Notes: a model not told the origin generated them from the sequence alone. A DNA stretch of 64,000 bases from Bin87 sp965261925 (GCA_965261925.1 OZ253486.1:3658001-3722000); one strand, 5' to 3'. Shown: positions 54,271 through 63,663, numbered from the stretch's first letter. Translations and numbers: made by a program.

Positions 54271-55029
54271 ATGCAGGCTGACAAGCCGTTTCCCAAGAAG
54301 TACCTCGACGATCCCAAGCGCAGGGCCGAACACCGGGTGTACCGGCAACTGGCCGAAAGCCACCGGCCAGGCCTGTTCATCTTTGAGTGGAAAAAAGACA
54401 AGAAATCCTCCGAGATCGACTTTGTCGTGTGGCTGCGCGACGTCGGCATTTTCGCTCTACAGGCTAAAGGGGGATCCTACCGACACCTCTGGGAGGATGA
54501 CGAATGGCAACTGCGTCAGGGCGGTCGTTGGGAAAGAGTGCCGTCTCCCCTGGATCAAACCTGGTCGGGCGCGGACGCTCTGATCAACTCCCTACCCAAG
54601 AGACGGGGCTACCGGAGTTTCGTGATCCCGGTCCTGCTGTTCACAGACATGGAACACGACGGTGCCATCAAACGACTGTCGGCACGGGAAAAAGCTCATC
54701 CATTGTTCATGGGGGACGACCTGCCCCAACAGCTGGTGGCGCTGGCAGCAGAACGTCAGGTTTACTACCCACCTACCGACGACACCATTGCCGCTGAAGC
54801 TCTGGCCATCAGCGATGGGAGCGTGGTGTACGAATATGTCGAAGCAGTCGAGTTTGACGGTGATGACGGGCGGTCCAGATTCCCAGAGATCGACCCGGAC
54901 CGCGTGATCATCCATCACGTTGAGCATCTGCACCAGACCCTGAACCTGCACCTGCATTTCCACAAACGGATCAGCCCGGAGGATGCCGACTTGCTCCGGA
55001 CGTTGTTGCGCCAGGATCACGGGACATGA
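54271..55029 (+). CDS. NERD-domain nuclease-related protein
   Basis: A 252-residue protein from the ATG at 54271, preceded by AAAAGGAG. The NERD domain (a PD-(D/E)xK-like fold) occupies residues about 15-120: AEHRVYRQLAESHRPGLFIF, then SSEIDFVVWLRDVGIFALQA continuing KGGSY, in which Asp and the Q-x-K dyad occupy the nuclease-core positions. The first 30 residues are polar, and the C-terminal half (about 135-252) has no recognised domain. A UvrD-like helicase gene lies 520 bp downstream in the same direction. NERD proteins often accompany helicases in defence settings, which fits this island. Activity is not shown. Confidence 0.78.
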   Translation: MQADKPFPKKYLDDPKRRAEHRVYRQLAESHRPGLFIFEWKKDKKSSEIDFVVWLRDVGIFALQAKGGSYRHLWEDDEWQLRQGGRWERVPSPLDQTWSGADALINSLPKRRGYRSFVIPVLLFTDMEHDGAIKRLSAREKAHPLFMGDDLPQQLVALAAERQVYYPPTDDTIAAEALAISDGSVVYEYVEAVEFDGDDGRSRFPEIDPDRVIIHHVEHLHQTLNLHLHFHKRISPEDADLLRTLLRQDHGT

Positions 55030-55549
55030 GCCGACCGTTAGGGGATTGGCGCCGTCCGTTCATGGGCCGGCGAAAACCTCCGGTGACGGTCGGCACGTCG
55101 TGGACGGCCACACATGCGTCGCCACCTCGCCCGAATCAATCGACCCTGGATACGCTCCGTTCGATCCAATGCAACGGTGGCAACGTTTCGCGGTACCCGA
55201 TGGTGGAACTATCCCAATGCCATGGGCACATGGCCGCAAACCTCCTCCCTCCAACCGAAATCCAGCGAAGGTTGATCGTGATCAGACTCGGAGACAATCT
55301 GATTCGGTCTCGTTCGACGGACCTGCCCGGCGCGATCCCGTGGTTACCACTCGGAGCGTCTCGCTCCGCCCTACTCCCGAACAGCATTGGCATTGTCCGC
55401 GTCCAGCCATGGCGCATGCATCGGTTCGCATAGCGCTGATCGAACGGCTTGAACACGAGCGTTGCTGATCCGCAGCCCAAAATTACGAACGAGCTCGGCG
55501 TAGCGCCGAGCTCGGAAATCCACCAACAACCACCCAGGAATTTACCAAC
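55030..55549. other. Gap between NERD and helicase genes with a perfect 11-bp hairpin
   Basis: No coding sequence is supported in 55030-55480. At 55490-55514 CGAGCTCGGCG and CGCCGAGCTCG (11 bp, 3-base loop TAG) form a perfect hairpin 35 bp before the helicase start; no T run follows. It could be an attenuator, a regulatory hairpin or a leftover terminator. Confidence 0.5.
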
Positions 55550-57283
55550 ATGTCAATCGTACCCCAAATCCTTCGTCTCGCCCCCGAACTGAATGACCGC
55601 CAACAGGCCATTGTGAAACACGCCGACGGTCCGTTGCTGGTCAGGGCGGGGCCGGGTGCCGGCAAGACGCGGGCGTTCACCTGGCGCAGCCTGAACCTCC
55701 TCCTCCGCGATATCTGCGACCCCCAGGAATTGCTGTTGCTGGCGTTCGGGCAGCCGGCCGCCGAGGAGATGAAAAGTAGGATCCTGACCGCGGCAGAGCG
55801 AATGGGCCGCCGGAGTGATGCCAGCGCGATAAGGATCTCTACGATCCACTCATTGTGCCACCGAATTCTCTCCAGGCATCACCGTCAGATCGGACTCCCA
55901 TCGGATTATCGGGTGCTGAACAAAGAAAGTCAGCGCCGATTCCTGCTGGAGAATTTTGACGAGATATTCGGACCTGACGACCACAACCTCGCGATTTTCA
56001 ACTGGCGGGACCCCACCCGTGTCGCCCAGGACGCAGCGCGATTCTTCGACCGCATCACCGAGGAGGACATCTCGCCCCGGCGTCTGGTCGAGTCGGGCCA
56101 CTTGTACGACAGCACTCTCGGTCGCTGCTATTCGCGGTACGAGGGAGTGCTTCGAAAGCTGGGTTTTGCAGATTTCAGTCATCTCCTGCTGTGGGCTGAC
56201 GATGTGCTGAGAGACGGCCGCATCGCCGACGACATTGGGTCGGGCATTCGTCATCTGATGGTCGACGAGTACCAGGACGTTTCGTACCTGCAAGAGCAGG
56301 TGCTCATGAAGTTGGCGGATTACCACGATAACCTCGCCGTGGTCGGGGATGATGATCAGGGGATTTTCCAGTTCCGGGGGGCCATGGTTGATGGCCTGGC
56401 AACTTTCGAAGATCGCTTCCCTCACTGCACGACCGTCACGTTGGATGTCAATCACCGGTCGCACCCGGGGATCGTGCAATTCGGCAACCGACTGATCTCG
56501 GGGCTCGACGGCGACGACCGCGGCGGAAACCGTTGGTCTCGACACCAAAAAGCAATGAGACCCCACGAAGAGGATGCCCACCCCATCTACCCGTCGGTCA
56601 TCTCTGTGATGGGCTTCGATATCGACGACGAAGCCGGACAACTCGCCGATATGGTGAATTTTCTTTGGCGCAATCGTGTGATTTCCGACTACTCTCAAGT
56701 CGCTCTGCTGATGCACAGCGTGAAGCCACGGCATAGCCGACCATACCTGTCCGCTCTGAGATCAGGAGGTATCCCGGCGTTCTGCCCCGGTACCGGCTTC
56801 GATGGCGTCTTGTCGTCCAACCACGGCGCCGGAGGCAACACGAGATTTCCGAAGGGCCACGTTTTCGTCACGACTATGCACGGATCGAAGGGTCTGGAAT
56901 GGCCCGTGACGGCAGTGGTTTGCGGGGGGTTCATGGGTGGCCCCGACGGTTTGGACAACGTTGTACGGCGCTACACGCGCCGTTGGAGGCCAATCGCAAG
57001 ACCGGTTGGCGAGACTCGGGACCGATTCCATCAGTTCTACGTTGGCTGCACGCGGGCGAGGGCTCTGTTGATATTGGCCGCCAGCCAGGAGAATCCACCG
57101 TCGGCGGTATTCGATCACGTCTGGGCAGATCTTCCTCGCTGGGCGTTCATGGATCCGTCTTCCCTGGCAGAGCAGAGGTTCGGCCGGGATGACAGTCGCA
57201 ATGGGCGATCCGGCAGCCGGTCCATCACCGTGGACCGGCTGGAACACCTCGCACTACGCTCCCGTCGGTTCGCCCGATATTGA
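55550..57283 (+). CDS. UvrD/PcrA-like superfamily 1 helicase
   Basis: A 577-residue SF1A helicase, shorter than UvrD (about 720). Motifs in order: Q-motif-like LNDRQQAIV near 14-22, Walker A AGPGAGKT (33-40), motif Ia LLAFGQPAAEEM, TIHSLCHRIL near 98, Walker B MVDEYQDV (237-244), motif III VVGDDDQGIFQFRGA, motif V TMHGSKGLEWP, and motif VI FYVGCTRARALL. All are intact. The C-terminal accessory region is short (from about 520), ending RSITVDRLEHLALRSRRFAR, and the IS remnant begins 69 bp after its stop, so part of the original C-terminus may be missing. It probably works with the NERD protein upstream. Confidence 0.88.
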   Translation: MSIVPQILRLAPELNDRQQAIVKHADGPLLVRAGPGAGKTRAFTWRSLNLLLRDICDPQELLLLAFGQPAAEEMKSRILTAAERMGRRSDASAIRISTIHSLCHRILSRHHRQIGLPSDYRVLNKESQRRFLLENFDEIFGPDDHNLAIFNWRDPTRVAQDAARFFDRITEEDISPRRLVESGHLYDSTLGRCYSRYEGVLRKLGFADFSHLLLWADDVLRDGRIADDIGSGIRHLMVDEYQDVSYLQEQVLMKLADYHDNLAVVGDDDQGIFQFRGAMVDGLATFEDRFPHCTTVTLDVNHRSHPGIVQFGNRLISGLDGDDRGGNRWSRHQKAMRPHEEDAHPIYPSVISVMGFDIDDEAGQLADMVNFLWRNRVISDYSQVALLMHSVKPRHSRPYLSALRSGGIPAFCPGTGFDGVLSSNHGAGGNTRFPKGHVFVTTMHGSKGLEWPVTAVVCGGFMGGPDGLDNVVRRYTRRWRPIARPVGETRDRFHQFYVGCTRARALLILAASQENPPSAVFDHVWADLPRWAFMDPSSLAEQRFGRDDSRNGRSGSRSITVDRLEHLALRSRRFARY

Positions 57284-57352
57284 TGGCCACGCGCAATCCC
57301 AACCTGCCCTGCCAGTGGATTCGTTCCGGCGAAATCATCGCGCATGAACACG

Positions 57353-58237
57353 TCAACTCCAGGACATCCGTCGGTTAAGGATCCAACCGATGCGCCGTGC
57401 GGGCGGTAAATTCGACCAACCGTCAAAAGCGTCGGGATGCTGTTGCTTAAAATTCAGACGGAAACCCCGTTCTGATGCGGGCGCTACGGGCAGCCATGAC
57501 GACGTCAGGCTGGCCGTTGTCCACAGTAGGTTGCGGCGCAGATTGGCTCTGAAATTCGCGCCAGCGTCGGCGAAGTTGCTGAACGCGGGTATTTCGGGGT
57601 CTTGATCGCCGGTCCGGCCGTATTTGCCGATAAACAGCGTGAGGTTGGCCACGGTGGCGGCCAGGTGCAACTGGAACTTGGTCTTGGCGTGGCCGAAGTA
57701 CCGGGCCTGACGGATGCCCAACTGGACCAGTCGGGCCAGACAGTGTTCGGCCACCACCCGAAGGTGGCGATATTGGTCATAGGCCGGACTGCCCCGCAAT
57801 TGGCGAGTTTCCTGCAACAGTCCTTCCTGAGGATGCAGTCGCACCGTACGGCCCAGGCCCGCTCCGGCGTCAGTACACTGGGGACGCAACGGGCAGGCTC
57901 CGCATACCGCGCCGTCAAACCGGAACCTCTCCAGTTTGTAGGTGCGGCCGGTGAGATCGGTTCGCGTCGCCATGGGCACCAGATAGCGAGTGACCTGTCC
58001 GGCGGGACAGGTGCAGGTCCCTGCCATCAGGTCGATGACGAAGTCATCCTTGGGGAAACGCTTGCTGTTGGGCCGGCCCGGCACTCGGGCCACCAGCTTC
58101 CGTCCCGCGTCGGCAAAAGCCTGGCGGGTGCCGCCGTCGCCGTAGGCGGTGTCGCCCATGGCTTCTACCACTGACACACCGGCGCTGGCCTCGCTCTGCT
58201 CCACCAGATCCAGCGTACCCGTGCTGTCCCAGGCATT
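57353..58237 (-). pseudogene. C-terminal part of an IS1182-type transposase
   Basis: Only the C-terminal part of the transposase remains (open from about 58237 to the stop at 57353-57355). Family blocks include VVEAMGDTAYGDGGTRQAFA, AGTCTCPAGQV, and RFRFDGAVCGACPLRPQC followed by CTDAG, then RVVAEHCLARLVQLGIRQAR. The first Met/Val at 58204 is internal; upstream codons continue (AWDSTGTLDLVEQ) and stop at a CRISPR-like repeat. The N-terminal DNA-binding region and the element's left end are missing, so it cannot transpose. Its right end is not resolved. Confidence 0.8.
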
Positions 58238-58262
58238 GCCCCGTAGGTGCGGGGATAAACCA
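58234..58262 (+). repeat. Orphan CRISPR-like repeat
   Basis: CATTGCCCCGTAGGTGCGGG continues GATAAACCA. Aligned without gaps to the array repeat at 63725, 21 of 29 positions agree, including CCCCG and GCGGGGATA. It also resembles the classic type I-E repeat ending in GGGGATAAACCG. It is a single copy; no spacer-repeat unit follows. Confidence 0.55.
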
Positions 58263-58275
58263 CCCTAAACCATAA

Positions 58276-58923
58276 TTATTTGTTGACACCGTATTCATTC
58301 CAAAGCGGAAACCCAAAGCCAACAATAAGCCCAAATCCAAACGGTCAAAGCCCTCCCCACGCCGGCAACCCAAACCTCCCTCTGCAAAACACCGACCGTC
58401 AAAGCCCAGAAAGCCAGCCCTGACCTACCAAGAGCGCAAGGAACAGGGGCTCTGCCGTTGCAACCAACCAGCCATACAGGGGCAAACTCGTTGCGCCACC
58501 TGCGCCGAGAAACACCGCGCATGGTGCCGCCAATACTCGGATAACCGCCGAAGGGCCAAAGGCATTAAACCCCGCCAACGGATCAGCCCAGAATTAATCG
58601 AGCAGATCCAACAAGACATCGCGACCAAAGAAGCGAACCAAGTACCCAAGAGGGTCCGTAACGGAGTCTACAAAAAGAAGCAACGCGAAAAACAAGCGTC
58701 GCTGAGAGCGGAGCGAAAAACCCTCGGTCTGTGCCGCGACTGCGGCAAACCCAAGCCAGAAGGCCAAACACGCTGCGGCGACTGTGTACAGCGACACGGC
58801 CTGTATTGGCAACGGCACGTAGCCAAGTCCGCGAAGCGCAAGGGGACCGAGCAAGCACGTCCCAACACTGAGGCAAAAACGATGCCGAGACACGACCACA
58901 CCCTCGCCACAGACGACGCATAG
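58276..58923 (+). CDS. Zinc-ribbon-like basic protein without a visible start codon
   Basis: An open frame of about 216 codons, missed by ATG/GTG/TTG-based prediction because its only ATG is near the end. It begins after a TAA at 58273 and is very Lys/Arg-rich (KRSKPSPRRQPKPPSAKHRP). Paired cysteines mark two zinc-binding units: EQGLCRCNQPAIQGQTRCAT, with CAEKH after it, and GLCRDCGKPKPEGQTRCGDC. Between them lies a helical stretch (ISPELIEQIQQDIATKEANQ). Such repeats occur in proteins of mobile elements. Either the start codon was lost or an unusual one is used (CTG at 58420 or ATT at 58297). It lies between the truncated IS1182 and the IS630. Confidence 0.45.
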   Translation, partial: LFVDTVFIPKRKPKANNKPKSKRSKPSPRRQPKPPSAKHRPSKPRKPALTYQERKEQGLCRCNQPAIQGQTRCATCAEKHRAWCRQYSDNRRRAKGIKPRQRISPELIEQIQQDIATKEANQVPKRVRNGVYKKKQREKQASLRAERKTLGLCRDCGKPKPEGQTRCGDCVQRHGLYWQRHVAKSAKRKGTEQARPNTEAKTMPRHDHTLATDDA

Positions 58924-59030
58924 GGCTCCACCATGTCCATTGGACGCCTCGGACATTGCGCCCAGCATTTTGTCGCAACTCGATATGGACGGCGTGTTCA
59001 CGCACTTACCCGGCCACCACCTGGATGCTC

Positions 59031-60192
59031 CTAAACCGAAGCCAAGGTGGAATCTACATATGCGGGGCGGAGAGGATTGGCTTGGTTGTCGGCAATTAAT
59101 TCGTCGGCTTTTGCTTGCAGCACGGTTCGGCAGCGGTGTTTGACCTCTTCGCGTCGATGGGTCAGATCGGTGAAAAAGCCGCCTACCTTTTCCCGCACCG
59201 CGGCACGGGTTCCCAGGCACACATTGGCGGTTGCCTCCTGACGCACCCAGCCCCAGATGGCTTCGTCGGCGTTGAAATCCGGACTGTAACTGGGCAAGTT
59301 GACCAGTCGCAGGTTCAAGCCGGGCGTGGTCAGATAAGTGCGTAGCGCATCGCCCCGATGGGCTGGAGAGTTGTCCCAGATCACGGCCAGTGGTTCGGCG
59401 TGTCGCATCCGCAGTTTTCGCAGAAAGGCGGCTGAGGTCTCGGAGTTGCTGTTGCCTTCCAGTTCCATCACCTCCACCTCTCCGGTTTCCAGGCACACCG
59501 CCGAGTAGTAGCTGACTTTCTCCCCACGTCGCGGACTGGTGGAGCCCACCAGGGCCGGCTCTCCCCGCAGCACCCACTTGCCCCGCAGGTCAGCATCCGC
59601 CTGAAAGTGAGCCTCGTCGGCGAAGAATATCTTGGCCCCACTGCGTCGGGCCGCAGCGGTAAGGGCGGCATACTCTCCCACGAAAGCTTCCCGGCGCGCC
59701 GGGTCCGCCTTGAGCAACCGCTTCTTGGGTCGCTTCAGCACAAACCCCAGCCGGTGCAGGTAGTTCAGGCAACTACTCCGGCTCAGCGCCAACCCAAAAC
59801 GTTCCTGCACAAACCGGCGCACCGCCCTCCAGTTCCAGTTGGATAGTTCGATGCCCACTCGCGACGGCAATTCCTGCACCGCCCCCTTCAATTCGGCCCG
59901 TTGCTCCACGTCCAGCGCGGGGGGAACCACCAGTCTGTTCAAAAACCAGTGCCTTGGGACCGCCTTCCGCAAACGCCCTGGCCCATTGACCAATGGTGTG
60001 GGCATCCCGTTCCAGGGCACGGCGCACCGCCGCCGCCGTCCAACCCTGCGCCAGCAGCCACATCGCGTGCCAACGTTCTCGTTCCCGGGGCGTCGACGCC
60101 CGATACATCCGTCGCCGTACCTCAGCTTCGTCCAGTTGCCATCGCTCCAGCAACGCTCCCATCTCCTGCCTGCCCACGACAACCTCCCCCAA
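59031..60192 (-). CDS. IS630-family transposase, probably expressed by +1 frameshift
   Basis: DDE transposase. The first frame starts at 60192 and carries the N-terminal HTH (MYRASTPRERERWHAMWLLA, DAHTIGQWARAFAEGGPKAL) up to EQTGGSP. At a run of six C (59924-59919 on the minus strand) the reading moves +1 into the second frame, which continues ALDVEQRAELKGAVQELPSR and the catalytic domain: Asp in IFFADEAHFQ, Asp in VIWDNSPAHRG, Glu in FNADEAIWG. Two-frame organisation with slippery C runs is known in the family. A simple indel error at the homopolymer cannot be excluded. The stop codon uses the TA of the target site. Confidence 0.85.
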
Positions 60193-60265
60193 ATTTCCCT
60201 ACCGACTACCTCAATTCTCGACAATTCTATCCAACACCAATGCGGGTTTCACCTTGGCTTTGGTT
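59034..60265. mobile_element. Complete IS630-family insertion sequence
   Basis: About 1232 bp with near-identical terminal inverted repeats: AACCGAAGCCAAGGTGGAA at the left end and TTTCACCTTGGCTTTGGTT at the right end (reverse complement AACCAAAGCCAAGGTGAAA). The flanking bases are TA on both sides (59032-59033 and 60266-60267), the IS630/Tc1-type target duplication. It carries one transposase gene in two frames. Confidence 0.9.
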
Positions 60266-60267
60266 TA

Positions 60268-60444
60268 GCTAAAACCCTGGGCGGTTACGGCGAAAGAGTC
60301 GAAGACCCGCAAGAGATAGTTCCGGCCATAGGACGGGCCAGGGAGGCAATGTCCAGCGGCGGTCCGGCATTGCTAGAATTCCTGACCAAGGAGGAAAATG
60401 CCCTTTCACGGTACCCTGCCCGCGCACCACGAGCGTTACCCTGA
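60268..60444 (+). pseudogene. C-terminal fragment of a thiamine-pyrophosphate-dependent enzyme
   Basis: Immediately to the right of the IS630 the plus strand reads AKTLGGYGERVEDPQEIVPA, then IGRAREAMSSGGPALLEFLT, the characteristic end of acetolactate-synthase-like TPP enzymes, and ends at a stop at 60442-60444. The rest of the gene is missing; across the IS the left flank could continue it (WMLLAKTL in one frame) but shows no clear TPP domain. It therefore looks like a remnant interrupted by the insertion. The following 280 bp to the amidase hold no gene. Confidence 0.7.
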
Positions 60445-60583
60445 CCTGAGTTCCAGGTTGGCACGGAGCGATCCCCTCTGCGGCAAGGCGCTCCGTGGCT
60501 TACCGTGGTTCTGTATGACGATGAATAATGCTCGCATAAGCTGGGGAAGGGCGAAATCGAACCTGAACACGGGGGGATGATTG

Positions 60584-60613
60584 TTGACAGGCTTCCAAGG
60601 GCGGGCGTACTCT
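60584..60613 (+). promoter_or_regulatory. Candidate promoter of the amidase gene
   Basis: TTGACA at 60584-60589 is a perfect -35. The -10 is weak (TACTCT at 60608-60613, 18 bp spacing). It lies about 115 bp before the amidase ATG. Confidence 0.4.
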
Positions 60614-60727
60614 CCTCTCGTTTCATCAGATAAGGCCGGGACCGGTGGAAATGGAAAATCTCGATTCAAATCCCGCCGATCCAGGAAGTCTACAGCAGGA
60701 AGTCTACAGTCAGAGGAGAAGAGCCTC

Positions 60728-62287
60728 ATGTACGCAGTACCTGACGTCGATGAAGTGGTGGCCGTGGCCAAGGAGTTGGGGATTCACCTGAGTCCCGATG
60801 AGGCCGTTAAGTACCAGAAGTACCTGGTGGAACAGCTGGGACAGTTGGACACCTTCGTGCAGGCCCGGTTGGAGGAGCCCAAACCTCCGATGGTCTCTAC
60901 CGCCCGCGAGCCCGGGTACCGGCCGAGCGCGGAAGAAGACCCGCTCAACGCCTGGATGTGGAAATGCCGAATCGAAGGGGCGGCCGAAGGTCTGCTTGCC
61001 GGCAAGACCGTCAGTTACAAGGACCACGTCGCCGTGGCAGGCATACCCATGAGCTTCGGCTCCTTCGCCCTCGAAGGCTTCATCCCCGACTTCGACGCAA
61101 CTGTCGTCACCCGGGTGCTGAAGGAGGGGGGCACGATCATCGGCAAGAACGTCATGAACGGCCTGAGTGGAGGCTTCGGCACCGGCGGCGCCATCGGCGA
61201 CTACGGCCGTCCCCTCAATCCCCACGACCACGATCACGTGACCGGCGGTTCGTCCTCGGGCTCCGCCGCGGCCGTGGCCGCCGGCGAGGTGGACATCTCC
61301 TTCGGCGGCGACCAGGGCGGCTCCATCCGTATCCCGGCGGCTTTTTCCGGCATCGTCGGACACAAGCCCACCTTCGGATTGCTGTCGCATTTCGGTATCA
61401 GCTTCGGCTCGGACCAGAGCATCGACTACACGGGTCCGTTGACTCGTACCGTGGAGGATGCGGCGGCTACCCTCCAGGCCACGGCGGGTTACGACCCTTA
61501 CGATCCCCGCCAGACACGAGACGTCCCCACCAGCATTGACCTGCTCGGCCGGCTGGCCGACGGTGTGTCCGGGCTGCGCATCGGGGTGCTCGAGGAGGGC
61601 TTCGACGATGCCGAGGCCGATGTGCGCGACCTGGTGATGGCGGCGGTCGACGTCCTCGCAGAGGCAGGTGCCGACGTATCCCAGGTGTCCGTCCCGGAGC
61701 ACCACACCATCCGCGCGGCCCAGGCCGCGCTCACGGGCGAAGGCGCCCTTGCCATTTTTAAAACTGGGTTCTTCGGCGCCTTCGCCCGGACCTACTACCC
61801 CGCCTCCGTCATCGCCGCCATTAACAAGCTGTGGGCCTCTCAGGCCGACGTGCTTGCGCCACGCAGCAAGCTGTCGCTCATCGCCGCCGAGTTGAGCCGG
61901 CGCAACTATCACGGCCGGGTGTACGCCAAGGCCCAGAATGTGCGTCCCACCTACATCAAAGCCTATGACGCCGTACTTGCTAACCTCGACGTGCTCGTGA
62001 TGCCCACATGCATCATGACGGCGCCCAAGAACCAAACTCCGGGTAGCTACCTGGAGGCTGTGGAGGAGAACCTGGCGACGATGAACTGGAGCGGCTCTCG
62101 CAACACCCTGCCCTTCAACTACACCGGGCATCCAGCCCTCGCCCTTCCCGTGGGCAAGTCGTCAGCTGGTCTCCCAGTCAGCATGCAGCTGGTCGGCCGC
62201 TACTTCGACGACCCGCTCCTCATGAGGGCCGCCTACGCCTACCAGCAGTCAACCGACTGGGACAAGATCATCGGCGTCCAATCTTGA
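60728..62287 (+). CDS. Amidase signature family hydrolase
   Basis: A 519-residue amidase resembling enantioselective bacterial amidases of Rhodococcus type. The Ser-cisSer-Lys triad is intact: Lys98 in TVSYKDHVAVAG, cis-Ser near 175 in TGGSSSGSAAAVAA, and the nucleophile Ser199 in GGDQGGSIRIPAA. The family block VGHKPTFGLLSHFGI follows. I start at the ATG at 60728 (MYAVPDVDEV), preceded by AGAGGAG; the frame from 60581 is longer but lacks family support. It hydrolyses amides to carboxylates and ammonia; substrate unknown. An intact metabolic gene amid mobile-element remnants. Confidence 0.93.
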   Translation: MYAVPDVDEVVAVAKELGIHLSPDEAVKYQKYLVEQLGQLDTFVQARLEEPKPPMVSTAREPGYRPSAEEDPLNAWMWKCRIEGAAEGLLAGKTVSYKDHVAVAGIPMSFGSFALEGFIPDFDATVVTRVLKEGGTIIGKNVMNGLSGGFGTGGAIGDYGRPLNPHDHDHVTGGSSSGSAAAVAAGEVDISFGGDQGGSIRIPAAFSGIVGHKPTFGLLSHFGISFGSDQSIDYTGPLTRTVEDAAATLQATAGYDPYDPRQTRDVPTSIDLLGRLADGVSGLRIGVLEEGFDDAEADVRDLVMAAVDVLAEAGADVSQVSVPEHHTIRAAQAALTGEGALAIFKTGFFGAFARTYYPASVIAAINKLWASQADVLAPRSKLSLIAAELSRRNYHGRVYAKAQNVRPTYIKAYDAVLANLDVLVMPTCIMTAPKNQTPGSYLEAVEENLATMNWSGSRNTLPFNYTGHPALALPVGKSSAGLPVSMQLVGRYFDDPLLMRAAYAYQQSTDWDKIIGVQS

Positions 62288-62334
62288 TCGGGCTAATACT
62301 TGGCGAAGGGTCATATTCGTTACGTTACCGCATT

Positions 62335-62964
62335 TTATTGGGCTGTTAGGCCGCCATCGATCACTAGCTCGCTGCCCGTCATGAAAGATGACTCGTCGGA
62401 TGCGAGGAACAGGGCACCGTATGCCACGTCTTCCGGTTGCCCCAACCTGCCGATAGGATGGCGGGATATGGTAATCTGCCGGGCCTGTTCGTCAGCTAAC
62501 AGATTGGGTGCGGTCATAGGTGTCTCTATCACACCGGGGTGGATGGAGTTGGCGCGGATATTATCTTTGGCGTACTGGATTGCAGTGGACTTGGTAAGGA
62601 GCCGCACCGCCCCCTTGGAAGCGCGGTAGGCAGCCGAGTAGCGGGTACCAATCAAGCCCGCAACGGAAGAAATGTTGACTATGGAGCCGCCCCCATTTTT
62701 GCGCATCTCGGGTATAGCGTACTTGGTTCCCAGGAAGACTCCCTTGGCGTTTATGCCCATGATTTCATCCCACAATTCGGAGGAGGTCTCTTCCACATTG
62801 GCTAACTTGAAAATTCCGGCATTGTTGACCAAAACATCAAGCTTGCCGAAGCGCTGAACTGCGGCCTCCACTGCCTCTTTCCAGTGGCCCTCGTTAACCA
62901 CGTCCAGAGTGACAAAAAGGCATTCCCCGCCGGTCTCGCTTATCTCGGCTTCTACTCGGCGACC
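62335..62964 (-). pseudogene. SDR-family dehydrogenase truncated at its N-terminus
   Basis: A short-chain dehydrogenase whose NAD-binding N-terminus is gone. From about 62964 the minus strand reads GRRVEAEISETGGECLFVTL, then DVLVNNAGIFKL, SSVAGLIGTRYSAAYRASKG (with YxxxK) and the C-terminal FMTGSELVIDGG. The missing piece of about 35 residues would hold the TGxxxGIG loop. In its place sits the truncated end of an IS630 transposase, read on the other strand. The catalytic Ser, Tyr and Lys remain, but without the cofactor loop it is presumably inactive. Confidence 0.8.
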
Positions 62965-63537
62965 TTCCGGACCGATGCCGAACTGCGAAGCAAGTGGGTG
63001 CTGAGGGGAGGGCCGGCCATGGTGGCCTCCACCAGTCCTATGTACGGAGAGAAGGCCAGCTACTATTCCGCGGTGTGCTTGGAGACCGCCGAGGTGGAGT
63101 GGATGGACCTGGAGGGCAACAGCAACTCCGGAACCTCGGCCGCCTTCCTGAGGCAACTGAGGGACAGACACTCCAGTCCGCTGATGGTGATCTGGGACAA
63201 TGCGCCAGCGCACCGGGGCGAGGCGGTGCGGGAGTATCTGAGGACACCCGGTCTGCACCTGGGGTTGGTGAACCTGCCAGGCTACAGTCCGGACTTCAAT
63301 GGCGATGAAGCTATCTGGGGCTGGGCCAGGGAAGAGGCAACGGGGAACCTGTGCCTGGGGACCAGGGCGGCGGTGCAGGGGATGGTCGGCAACTTCCTCG
63401 CCGGCCTGGCCAGTCGGAAAGAAGAGGTCAAGAGGCGCTGCCGGACCGTACTGCAATCCAGGGCCGAAGGTCTCCCCCGCAACACACAGCCTGATTCCCA
63501 ACGCCCTGCAAATGTACATCCCACCTTGGCTTTAGTT
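62960..63537 (+). mobile_element. IS630 remnant (C-terminal half of the transposase and right end)
   Basis: The plus strand encodes the C-terminal catalytic part (stop at 63538-63540) similar to the complete element: FRTDAELRSKWVLRGGPAMV, VIWDNAPAHRGEAV, FNGDEAIWGWAREEA. The open frame starts at 62884, but homology begins at about 62960. The right terminal repeat is present as CCACCTTGGCTTTAGTT, followed by TA (63538-63539). The left half and left end are missing, so the element is dead and its junction truncates the SDR gene. Confidence 0.8.
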
Positions 63538-63663
63538 TAGGAAATTTCGCTACCCCGAATTTGACTGATTGGCGGCGGCAATCAGGGCATCAACGCCCCA
63601 GTTCACATCCCCCTCCCGGCGGCAAGTGCCTGCGCCATATGGGGAAATCAAGCCAATCCTCAG

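Noticed and set aside
54983..55468. Plus-strand frame after the NERD gene
   Set aside because: It overlaps the NERD C-terminus, lacks domains and has no ribosome site; treated as noncoding gap.
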